A DNA stretch of 64,000 bases from DATFNI01 sp963712305. Lineage in GTDB: Bacteria > Bacteroidota > Rhodothermia > Balneolales > DATFMH01. Of this stretch, positions 50,281 to 59,031 are shown piece by piece; within the stretch, counting starts at the first letter, position 1, and each line of letters starts with the position of its first letter. A model generated the notes under the pieces. That model saw only the letters and a program-made list of their open reading frames with translations, had not been told where the DNA came from and did not search any database. The stretch covers positions 620,001-684,000 of the forward strand of contig CAVQHI010000002.1 in assembly GCA_963712305.1 (NCBI GenBank), written 5' to 3'. A program made the position numbers and the translations under genes.

Positions 50281-53200
50281 TTGCCAGATGGACCTAATGA
50301 CCCGAATCACACGCGTCAATTGCCGGAGTGGGCCATGCCATTTGTTTATTCACCTAGTGATACAACTATCACTACGGGATCACTGACTGATTTTTATAAT
50401 CGCATGTCTAATGGTCAGTTTCAATTACGTGGTGTGGTATGGCCTTATACATACGTAACCGATAAAAATACAAGTTGGTATACTGATCCTAATCATTATG
50501 AGGGTTTTGAAAATGGTCAGCAAAAGATCTCATATGAAATTCTTTCCTACGTTAAAAGTCATCCATATGGCATTTCTTGGTCTCCAGACATTTGGGATAA
50601 ATATACAAACGGATATGGTACAAACCTTACGGCAGACAGAAATTTTGATATGATTATTCTTTTATACCGATTTAGTCCTTTAAATAGTGGATCAATACCT
50701 GAATTGGCTGGTTCCAGAGCAGATGCCATAACATCTTTGGGTTACTACAATGGCTATAACGGTACTGATTCTTTGGAAACATTAAAATTAGGCGATCTTA
50801 GTGTACTAGATAACTTTACTTCTGGCTCTGGAGTAACCTGTCAAGCTATTACAAAAAAGTCTGCATTAACGATTATTGCTCATGAAATTGGACATCGTCA
50901 ATTTGGATTATATCATACTGGTCGTAACGTAAATCTTGATTATGCGGACGAGGATTTGTATAGCATAATGAACCCTGGAGGGAGATTATCATTTAGTGCG
51001 CCGGACAGGATTAAATTAGGATGGGCCAATATTAAATATATTAATCTCTCGTCAATCAATGGGGATAATGCAACATATCAATTATATGATGCAAATCGGG
51101 TTAATGACTCTCCAAGTCAATATGATGTACTTTGGATAAAGAACGGATCATCTATTAGTAGTGGGGATATTATAGTTGAAGCCCGTAAAAGAAGTGCTTA
51201 TTGGGATGAAGCCCCGGGGCCTGGAAATGATGATGGCGACGGAGGAGATTATTATCTGCCAAACAATGGAATTTATATTTACAAATATGGGAATGAACGA
51301 GATTATTCTAGTTTGCATAACGGAGAGTTACCTGATAGAAGGAGAAATTTCGGTATTAATGATCATGATGGTTACGGGTCTAATGACGCCTTTTCTCCTT
51401 TCTCCGATGTACCGTATGAGTTTTATCATTCTGCGCTCGATAGTTTAGTAGGTATCACGAATATTGTTCCAACAAACTCTGGTTTTCAAATAAAAGTATG
51501 GAAAAATTATCTGCTAAGTACTGTATCTAATAAACCAATTTGGCGGTATATAACATTTTCAAATAACAGTTTAGCTCGTCTATCCACATGGAATATTGGA
51601 GGATATTTTTCAGTAGTGAATCCGATTGTGATTGAGCCCGGAGTTACTTTTAAATTGATTGCCAATGCTGATCTTTTTGTCGTTCGGCCAAGTGCTTATA
51701 TTACTGCTAATGGTACGCAAGAGAATCCAATACGTTTTATACGTGCAAATTCCAATCAGCAATGGAACACGATCGTCCTGCAGGGCAACGGGAACACCTT
51801 CAACTGGTGCCTGTTCGATGGAGCGAGTACGAATGTATCTGTGGAGAGCGACAATAACCAGTTTAATCACTGTACGTTCCGTAATGCCTGGCGGGGTGTG
51901 GGTACCTACTATAATCAGTCGGGCGATGGACAACTAAGCTATTTCAAGCTGAATTACTGTATGGTGGAAGACAACACCAGTGTGGGCGTAGTGGTCTACC
52001 ACGCCGATGCCGGTTTTGCGCACACGACGATCCGGCATAACGCTTCGGCCGGGTTATGGTTATATGACAGTCCGGCCCATGATTTCTTTGAAACCGCTAT
52101 CACTGACAATGCTACCAATACTTCCGGCCGGGATGGGGCAGAAGTAGTGGGCGGTAGTGATGTGATTCTGTTCACATATAATGGGGTAAACTACGGGCCC
52201 GGCCAGAACCGGATTGTCAATAATCCCGGAGATCAGGTCCTGAACGATTATTCCTCCACATTGAATCTCGGTATTCCCAATACTCCGGACTGGGGATTTA
52301 ACGGAATCTTTGGCGGATCCGGATACCGGGTGAATAATCAGAGTTCTTCTACGGTCAGTGCCGGGGAAGACTGGTGGGGAACATCTAACCCCTCTTCCAG
52401 CCTATTCAATGGCCCGGTAGATTATTCTTATTACCTCACATTTGACCCAAGTATTTATGCCGGATTAGGGTCCAATGACTATCCGAGCCAGATGGCACCT
52501 TCAAACCCGGAATCTGTATTGGTACAAAAGAAAACCAGTGAAGCTTCATCCGGGACCGCTGGAGTAAAAATGACCACATCCTCATCGACTGCTTCCGCCA
52601 CGAAGAAACAGGAACAGGAGATCAGAAGAGAACGGATGCATGCCCTCTGGGACGAGATCAGCCAGGCCCCGGACGCCAAAAGTACGATGAAAGACATAAG
52701 GGAATTGTACCGCCTGCATCTTATGTCCGTGTATGATACCAGTTTTGCTACGGAACGAAGCCAAGACCGATCCGTTTGGACTGGATTGATCCGGAATTAT
52801 CTGTCCGGATCGCAAACCGGTGCCATCTCTCTGTCATCCTCTCAGGCCGAACATCTCATGCTCATAGATCTTCATGAAGCCTATCGGGCCGGCCGGTATG
52901 AAGATGCAAGAAAGAAGATTGACCAGTATAAGTCTGATATCACCTCTGCCGAAGGGAACATTGCTTTGATGGTTAACCAGATGAATCTATTGGACCGGCA
53001 AGGCTCCTATCAGCAGGAACTGGCCCTGCTGGACAAGGTGGAACAAGCTGAAGTAAAACTGGGTGAACCGGCTAAACAGGTAGCGGCCCGCTACCAGATT
53101 GCCCGTGAAAACCTGCAGCGGGCCCTGGGACAGGTAGCCGGTTCCGGTTCTAATGGAGCAGCCGGAAACATAGCAGATAGTGTTGCCTCCGTAAAACCGG

Positions 53201-53463
53201 CTAAGACCACCTTAAAAGCCAACTATCCCAACCCGTTCAACCCAACCACAACCATCAGCTACCAGTTGGCCAAGGGCAGTCACGTACGGTTAACGGTTTG
53301 GAATATACTAGGCCGCCGGGTAGCCACGCTGGTGGATGCAAACCAGCAAATGGGAGCCCATCAGATAACCTTCAATTCCTCCGGGCTGGCCAGTGGTGTC
53401 TATTTCTATCGTCTAAAGACAAGAAACGAAGTATTTGTAAGGAAAATGTTGCTTAAGAAATAA
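50281..53463 (+). CDS. Exported M6-like metalloprotease with sorting domain (5' end damaged)
   Basis: The frame is open from before 50150 and has no sensible start; 50281 is a TTG, so the real start is lost. The catalytic segment is HEIGHRQFGLYHT (from 50881), with a late Met-turn-like SIMNPGG. Then come a beta-helix region (about residues 460-700: FNWCLFDGASTNVSVES, HTTIRHNASAGLWLYDSPA), a helical region rich in Gln/Glu (about 770-960), and the sorting domain (NYPNPFNPTT, LASGVYFYR, RKMLLKK). The tail resembles that of the subtilase at 17596. A secreted protease is expected if the frame is repaired. Confidence 0.78.
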   Translation: MPDGPNDPNHTRQLPEWAMPFVYSPSDTTITTGSLTDFYNRMSNGQFQLRGVVWPYTYVTDKNTSWYTDPNHYEGFENGQQKISYEILSYVKSHPYGISWSPDIWDKYTNGYGTNLTADRNFDMIILLYRFSPLNSGSIPELAGSRADAITSLGYYNGYNGTDSLETLKLGDLSVLDNFTSGSGVTCQAITKKSALTIIAHEIGHRQFGLYHTGRNVNLDYADEDLYSIMNPGGRLSFSAPDRIKLGWANIKYINLSSINGDNATYQLYDANRVNDSPSQYDVLWIKNGSSISSGDIIVEARKRSAYWDEAPGPGNDDGDGGDYYLPNNGIYIYKYGNERDYSSLHNGELPDRRRNFGINDHDGYGSNDAFSPFSDVPYEFYHSALDSLVGITNIVPTNSGFQIKVWKNYLLSTVSNKPIWRYITFSNNSLARLSTWNIGGYFSVVNPIVIEPGVTFKLIANADLFVVRPSAYITANGTQENPIRFIRANSNQQWNTIVLQGNGNTFNWCLFDGASTNVSVESDNNQFNHCTFRNAWRGVGTYYNQSGDGQLSYFKLNYCMVEDNTSVGVVVYHADAGFAHTTIRHNASAGLWLYDSPAHDFFETAITDNATNTSGRDGAEVVGGSDVILFTYNGVNYGPGQNRIVNNPGDQVLNDYSSTLNLGIPNTPDWGFNGIFGGSGYRVNNQSSSTVSAGEDWWGTSNPSSSLFNGPVDYSYYLTFDPSIYAGLGSNDYPSQMAPSNPESVLVQKKTSEASSGTAGVKMTTSSSTASATKKQEQEIRRERMHALWDEISQAPDAKSTMKDIRELYRLHLMSVYDTSFATERSQDRSVWTGLIRNYLSGSQTGAISLSSSQAEHLMLIDLHEAYRAGRYEDARKKIDQYKSDITSAEGNIALMVNQMNLLDRQGSYQQELALLDKVEQAEVKLGEPAKQVAARYQIARENLQRALGQVAGSGSNGAAGNIADSVASVKPAKTTLKANYPNPFNPTTTISYQLAKGSHVRLTVWNILGRRVATLVDANQQMGAHQITFNSSGLASGVYFYRLKTRNEVFVRKMLLKK

Positions 53464-53575
53464 CAATTTCCAAGTTATCTGCTCAGTCTGCGAAGATTAT
53501 TTCAGAAGAGAAAATCATGAGGAAAATAAATTCTGTTTTTGTTGTATTGACTCGCTATTAACGTCGACAGGTGTT

Positions 53576-54484
53576 ATGGCACAAGATTCTTTCTCTGACT
53601 CCCTTTCCTACTACCCTTTACAAACCGGGAATGCATGGGAATATCATTATAAAGCAGTCGACGCCCTGCAGCGAAATACCGCGTATTATTTTACGATTTC
53701 ATCACTGAAGGATACTACCCTGGAGAATGGATACCTCTATCACATGCTCAGGCAAAGCTATGTGCCGGATACAGGAAAAGTTACTCTCTGGTTTGAACGC
53801 GTGGATTCTGCGACAGCTGATATCTACCGGTATTATCAACATAAAGTCGATGGCCGGTGGCAAACGGAAAACGGAGCGGATAATGCATTAATTCAACGGA
53901 AAGAGTATCTCATCGACAGCCTTAACTCAAAATCCGGCGATTTTTCAACGGCAAGCAGAAGATGTTACAAGTGTGCTGTTAAAACATATTGCAATGGCAC
54001 TACCAACGATATGCTTTTCGGCAATACACGGCAGATTAAACGCTTTGAGGGATATTCCGGATTACCATACACCTATACACTGGCATATGGAATTGGTCTG
54101 ACGGAATATGACGCAAGCGAAGGTGGTTCGGTTACGTGGGAGCTGAGCTATGCCAAAGTGAATGGAACCGAATACGGAACCTACATTGATACCCCACTCG
54201 ATCAGGACAGCCAGCGACCAACAGAAGTGAGCCTGGATCAAAACTATCCCAATCCCTTCAATCCCACTACAGAAATCCGTTATACGCTTGATAAACCCGG
54301 CAGAGTTAAACTGAACGTCTACGATGAGATTGGCCGTTTGACGGCGATACTTGTCGACGGAAAAGAGTCGGCCGGTAGCCATACGGTCACATTTAATGCT
54401 TCACAATTACCGAGTGGTCTCTATTTTTACAAACTCCACACCGGATCAAAATTTTTAGTTAAAAAGATGATACTTATTAAATAA
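53576..54484 (+). CDS. Exported protein with sorting domain (signal peptide out of frame)
   Basis: As it stands the product starts MAQDSFSDSLSYYPLQTGNA, which is the mature end of a signal peptide. A better start, ATG at 53517 with GAAGAGAAAATC before it, begins MRKINSVFVVL and then stops at 53559. In the other frame the DNA reads DSLLTSTGVMAQDSF straight into this gene. One indel between 53530 and 53550 therefore splits signal peptide from body. The body has an unknown beta-rich domain (about 200 residues) and the sorting domain (NYPNPFNPTT, LPSGLYFYK, KKMILIK). Confidence 0.78.
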   Translation: MAQDSFSDSLSYYPLQTGNAWEYHYKAVDALQRNTAYYFTISSLKDTTLENGYLYHMLRQSYVPDTGKVTLWFERVDSATADIYRYYQHKVDGRWQTENGADNALIQRKEYLIDSLNSKSGDFSTASRRCYKCAVKTYCNGTTNDMLFGNTRQIKRFEGYSGLPYTYTLAYGIGLTEYDASEGGSVTWELSYAKVNGTEYGTYIDTPLDQDSQRPTEVSLDQNYPNPFNPTTEIRYTLDKPGRVKLNVYDEIGRLTAILVDGKESAGSHTVTFNASQLPSGLYFYKLHTGSKFLVKKMILIK

Positions 54485-54956
54485 GGGAAGTCGGGATCAA
54501 GTCCGGCGTTAGTGCGCAGCAGGATAATTTAATTGAAAAGTTATTTGCGAAACTCAACGCAATCCAAATCACTCCATCCGTTTATCATAAATCAAATCAG
54601 AATATAGTTTTCACCTCTGTGGCTCCCCGTGTTACCTCAGCATCCTACACAGTGTACCTTTTTTTAGGGAACACAAAGTCCACGGAGGACCTCAGAGAAC
54701 CACGGAGATTTTTGGAGCTATTCAATTATGTTGAGTTACAAGCAGCACGTACCTGAAATATTTGGAACCAGTCGAAGGGCAAGACCACTGTATGACCGCG
54801 ATGCATATGACAATTAATGACCACTGTATGACCATCGAATGACCGCGAAGCGGAATGACAATTGTATGACTACCGAATGACTATTGTTCGCTTTTACCCT
54901 ATCCGAAACAGTCTTATCTTTGCATCGCACAAAGAATCGGAACCAGCAAAGTTTGT
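54485..54956. repeat. Intergenic region with degenerate repeats before serS
   Basis: This 472-nt stretch has no gene. About 54784-54890 is built of diverged units of the type GAATGACnAnTGTATGAC (six or so). Earlier, 54608-54710 contains CACGGAG / CTCAGAG-rich sequence that is repeated within itself. The serS promoter must be here. Confidence 0.6.
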
Positions 54957-56225
54957 ATGCTTGATATTCAATACATCCGGGAAAACGCCGACCGGGTAAA
55001 AGAAGGGATGCGGCAAAAAGGGGAAAAAGAAACCAGCGCTGTTGATACGGTACTGGAGATCGATACGAAATGGCGAACCCTGACCCGCGAAGTTGATGAA
55101 TTACGCCACCGCAGTAATACCCAGGCCAAAGAAATTGGTAAGCTCATGGGACAAGGCAAGAAGGAAGAGGCGCAAGCGATTATTAAGCAGACTTCCAGCG
55201 ACAAGGAAAAGATTAAAGAGCTGGAGATCGAAGTACGTCAGTTACAGGAAGACCGAAACGATCTGCTCCTGCGAATTCCAAATGTGCCACACCAGAGCGT
55301 ACCGGTTGGTGCAAAGCCGGAAGATAACGTAACTCATGCAACTTGGGGAGAACCATTAAAAGATGATTGGAGAAAACCCCACTGGGAGCTCGAATCAAAA
55401 GATGGAAGTATCGATTTTGAGCGAGGTGTGAAAGTTACGGGTGCAGGTTTCCCGTTTTATGTCGGGACTTTGGCTCGTCTGCAACGCGCGCTCATTAGTT
55501 TCTTCCTGGACCAGGCTGCTGAGAAAGGCTATCGTGAAGTCCAGCCGCCATATGTTGTCAATGAAGCCTCTGCAAGGGGAACAGGACAGATCCCGGATAA
55601 GGAAGATATGATGTACACGGTTCCCAGGGATGAATTCTTCCTGATTCCAACAGCTGAAGTACCTGTTACCAATTATCATCGCGATGAAATTCTGGCAGAA
55701 GGTGACTTGCCGGTAAAATATGCTGCATATACACCTTGTTGGCGCCGCGAAGCAGGATCCTATGGAAAGGATGTTCGCGGGTTAAACCGGCTGCATCAGT
55801 TTGATAAAGTGGAATTGGTAAAGATTGTACATCCCGATCAATCGTACGATGAGTTGGAAAAACTCAAGCAAGATGCCGAAGACCTTCTGCAAAAGTTAAA
55901 ACTGCCTTACCGAACCCTGCTGATGTGTACGGGGGACATGGGATTTACGCAGGCAAAGAAATATGATCTTGAGGTCTGGAGTCCTGGACAGAAAAGGTGG
56001 CTGGAAGTGAGTTCCTGTTCCAATTTTGAAGCCTATCAGGCGCGCCGTATGATGCTGCGGTTTAAGAATGAAGAAGGAAAGATCGAAATGGTGCACACGC
56101 TGAATGGTTCTGGGCTTGCTCTCCCGCGCGTGATGTCGGCTGTTCTCGAAACTTATCAGCAGGAAGATGGGCGTGTTGCAGTGCCCGAGGTACTCAAGCC
56201 GTACATGAGTTGTGAGTATTTGTAA
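54957..56225 (+). CDS. serS: Serine--tRNA ligase
   Basis: The 422-residue class II synthetase has the N-terminal coiled-coil arm (about residues 30-105) that grips the long variable arm of tRNA-Ser. Motif 2 is around FKYTPCWR-type YAAYTPCWRREAGSYGKDVR and motif 3 is GSGLALPRVMSAVLE. TAEVPVTN and EVSSCSNFEAYQARR are SerRS signatures. Full length for the family. It stands alone, flanked on both sides by arrays of degenerate repeats. Confidence 0.96.
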   Translation: MLDIQYIRENADRVKEGMRQKGEKETSAVDTVLEIDTKWRTLTREVDELRHRSNTQAKEIGKLMGQGKKEEAQAIIKQTSSDKEKIKELEIEVRQLQEDRNDLLLRIPNVPHQSVPVGAKPEDNVTHATWGEPLKDDWRKPHWELESKDGSIDFERGVKVTGAGFPFYVGTLARLQRALISFFLDQAAEKGYREVQPPYVVNEASARGTGQIPDKEDMMYTVPRDEFFLIPTAEVPVTNYHRDEILAEGDLPVKYAAYTPCWRREAGSYGKDVRGLNRLHQFDKVELVKIVHPDQSYDELEKLKQDAEDLLQKLKLPYRTLLMCTGDMGFTQAKKYDLEVWSPGQKRWLEVSSCSNFEAYQARRMMLRFKNEEGKIEMVHTLNGSGLALPRVMSAVLETYQQEDGRVAVPEVLKPYMSCEYL

Positions 56226-56231
56226 ATACAG

Positions 56232-56475
56232 TGGTCATTCGGTAGTCATTCCGTAGCCATGCAATAGTCATTCGGTAGTCATACAATTGTCATCTTATGG
56301 TCATTCTGTTGTATGCAATTCCAATATAATTTCATCGCTTCCGGGTCTTCTATTATGGGGTTTAGTCCAACAACATGGCCGCCGTATTACCATCGCATAG
56401 CTATCGAATGACTATTGTATGAGCATTATATGACAATAGAATGACCACTGAATGGCTATCAATGACAACTGAATG
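56232..56475. repeat. Degenerate repeat arrays after serS
   Basis: 56232-56310 carries units of the type GGTAGTCATTC / CAATTGTCATC, the reverse complement of the array before serS. About 56395-56475 returns to the GAATGACTATTGTATGA orientation. The three blocks could pair with one another. Confidence 0.6.
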
Positions 56476-56480
56476 AAACG

Positions 56481-56699
56481 TTAATAAGCTCCTCGATGTG
56501 ATGTTTTGCGAAGCTTCCTCCAAAGTACGATTACCGCTACGGCCAGGATGACAATAGTCGCTATGGTGCCAAAGAAGAGATAAAGCAGGTATGGCAGAAG
56601 TGTTATGCTCAGAAATGTTACGATATATCGTAATGGGTTGGCGTAGAAGCTGTAAGCACTGAAGAGAGCCGTTAGATATCGGATAAGTCGTTGTAACAT
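56481..56699 (-). CDS. Possible small membrane protein
   Basis: From the Met at 56699 (MLQRLIRYLTALFSAY) there are 72 residues with two hydrophobic spans (YIVTFLSITLLPYLLYLFF and TIATIVILAVAVIVLWRK) and a basic end. The frame extends to 56774. No family or strong ribosome site was seen, so this may or may not be a gene. Confidence 0.45.
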   Translation of the reverse strand: MLQRLIRYLTALFSAYSFYANPLRYIVTFLSITLLPYLLYLFFGTIATIVILAVAVIVLWRKLRKTSHRGAY

Positions 56700-57054
56700 G
56701 GCATGCCTCGGTTTGTTTGGTTTCTGCCTTGTCGTACGAGAAAAAAAAGAAAAAGATACCTGCCGTCGGCTCATTTTGGTAACACGCGTAACCCTCTAAT
56801 ATCTCTTCAAATAAAATTCCCCGTTGGTGATCATGTATTTTACTGAGTAATCACTTGCAAACAGGTTGCCTGAAAATGTCCCTTTAACCAGCCCGACAAA
56901 GCAAGTTGTTGCCTTGGGACGGACTGGTTATCGGTTCGTCGTAGCTGCTGTCATCCGGGTCGGTGCGTGTGTCATCTTAAACTATTTCAAAGCGGCTGAG
57001 ATCATTTCTTCTGGTAGAACATCCTAAGGAAGACATCCTTTAAAAAGGTGAGAA

Positions 57055-58131
57055 TTATTTGATCAACATCATTTTCCGGGTCTGGGAAAAATTACCTGCC
57101 TGAAGCTTATAAAAATAAAGACCGCTATTTAATTGGGACGCATTAAAAGTGACATTGTGGGTTCCGGCAGATTCCGTGCTATTGACCAAATTCGCGACAA
57201 GCTGGCCAAGAGCATTATAGATGTCCAGTTTTACCTGGCCAGCAGTTTTTAAATCATAACTGATCACAGTACTCGGATTAAAGGGATTGGGATAGTTTTG
57301 GTTTAAATGGTAACCACTTGCAATTGCAGAGGGACTGTTTTCAATGGGCGTCGCTATTCCAGGTTCGAGGTAGACTGCACTCTTAGGATTCCCATTTTGA
57401 TCTAAATTAATCAGGGCACTTGTGTCGCCCGACTTGGTGATGTACGAAATGTATCCGATGGTTTCTTTTGATTGTTGATATGGGAGATTCGTAATTATGG
57501 TTTCGGTTACCTTGATGCGAAGACAGCTCTCTGACGCATTGGGTAATTTTAGGGTTCCGTAACCGTCCACAACTGCATCGGTTTGGAATGTCTGGTTCAC
57601 GGTATAAGACCCCACTGTCTCGGTCAATTCGGTCGTGTCTTTCCATGCAGTTTGGTAAGTTAGGGGCAACCTGAAATCTATTTTATAGGGATAATAGCTC
57701 TCTATGACTGTATCGGGGACTTGGCCGTCCCCATTCATGTCTACACTTGTGACATAAGCCATACCCGCCGAATAAACGCCATCACTTTTTATCTGTTCAT
57801 ATTGCCAGGTTGCCGAACCTGATACGAAAACACCATTTGCATTTGCAAAGGCCGTGTCGCTGGCTCCGGGTATATCAGCAGGCAATTTTAAATAACTGAT
57901 TTTCATCTGAGTTTTGGCGGAAGATATGGTTGTGAAATCAAATGTCTGGTTTGCCCCTTTGAGCGATGCAAGATTAGTTAGATCACTACCTGATGATGTC
58001 TGATACTCATTGATATCGTATGAATTGCCAATCAGATTCTGGTAATCAGATAAATTGATGGTTATTTGTGCCGCAGCAGTTCCTGTGATAAATAAGAAAA
58101 TGACGGCATAACTGAGAGTAGACCTGATCAT
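57055..58131 (-). CDS. Exported protein with sorting domain
   Basis: The start is at 58131 (MIRSTLSYAVIFLF, ribosome site GGGAAAATT); the frame extends to 58143. The signal peptide ends at TAAAQ. The body (about 250 residues) is beta-rich with no recognised domain, and the last 80 residues are the sorting domain (NYPNPFNPST, NALGQLVANLV, LNSGLYFYK, KMMLIK). The gene is intact, unlike several others of its class here. An outer-membrane barrel gene precedes it on the same strand, 71 nt away, so the two may be one operon. Confidence 0.82.
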   Translation of the reverse strand: MIRSTLSYAVIFLFITGTAAAQITINLSDYQNLIGNSYDINEYQTSSGSDLTNLASLKGANQTFDFTTISSAKTQMKISYLKLPADIPGASDTAFANANGVFVSGSATWQYEQIKSDGVYSAGMAYVTSVDMNGDGQVPDTVIESYYPYKIDFRLPLTYQTAWKDTTELTETVGSYTVNQTFQTDAVVDGYGTLKLPNASESCLRIKVTETIITNLPYQQSKETIGYISYITKSGDTSALINLDQNGNPKSAVYLEPGIATPIENSPSAIASGYHLNQNYPNPFNPSTVISYDLKTAGQVKLDIYNALGQLVANLVNSTESAGTHNVTFNASQLNSGLYFYKLQAGNFSQTRKMMLIK

Positions 58132-58202
58132 AATTTTCCCCACATTTTTTGACCTGAAGTTTACAATACCGGAAATAGGGTTGTTTTGTGCTTCTCACTG
58201 TT

Positions 58203-58772
58203 TCAGAACTTATATCCAATGCCCAGATTTAGAAAAGAAACACCGTATCCCAATTCGGCAAAAGCAGCGAGATTCGATGCAAAGTAATAACGGCCGCCGG
58301 CATATAAACTAAATCCCATTGCGCTGCCATAACTGCCTGTACTATTATATGATGAGTTCGTAATATTATCACTGTACTTATAGCTAAGGTTGTTGTAGGA
58401 TAACATTACTCCGCCATAGACATCAATCTTGCCGTTCTTCAGGCCGGTGTAGTGATAAGCACTGCGCACACCAATAATGGTATAGTTCCATTTTTCAGAA
58501 TATTGGTAACCTGCACTGCTGCCAGAATATTTGTATCCTTTTAGCCCAATATATCCGCCAAGACTAATTATACCGGGTCCGTCCATCTCCCAAACGCCTC
58601 TTTCATACTGCACACTTAGTGCTGGTGTCTGAGAGCTATAAGTATAAGATCCAAGCGTACTTCCCAACCCAATTCCCCCACTTATGATGTTAGTTCCTTC
58701 TTTAAAAGACTGCGCACTACCTGCAGCCGCAAAACCCGTTATAATAAAAGCCAAGACGATTAATCGTTTCAT
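58203..58772 (-). CDS. Outer-membrane beta-barrel protein
   Basis: The 189-residue product has a good ribosome site (AAAGGAGCGGGG), a signal peptide ending GSAQ, and alternating hydrophobic strands (GGIGLGSTLGSYTYSS, GGVMLSYNNLSYKYS, AGGRYYFASNLAAFAELGYG). It ends in the terminal Phe (GIGYKF) usual for outer-membrane barrels. About eight strands fit an OmpX/OmpA-like small barrel. No enzyme function can be stated. Confidence 0.82.
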   Translation of the reverse strand: MKRLIVLAFIITGFAAAGSAQSFKEGTNIISGGIGLGSTLGSYTYSSQTPALSVQYERGVWEMDGPGIISLGGYIGLKGYKYSGSSAGYQYSEKWNYTIIGVRSAYHYTGLKNGKIDVYGGVMLSYNNLSYKYSDNITNSSYNSTGSYGSAMGFSLYAGGRYYFASNLAAFAELGYGVSFLNLGIGYKF

Positions 58773-59031
58773 AACCCCGCTCCTTTGATTTTACGATAAT
58801 AAGAGGATGATCAACTGCTGATTTACAACCGTAACTTAGTCTTGCAGGTTATAGGCGCCAATCCCTGTTTATTTTTCGCTTACCCTCATTTATTTTTTGC
58901 GTGCGAAAGAGTGATAACCGAAAAAAATACTTACATTTTAACCTGTAACGAGAGCAGCTGTTTTCTGTCCACATTTCTACGATTACAAGGGATGACCAGC
59001 AGCCTGTAAGTTTTGTATAACCGGGTAAAAA

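Noticed and set aside
54780..56475. CRISPR-like array around serS
   Set aside because: Units are degenerate, 10-11 bp long, without unique spacers, and no cas genes are near.
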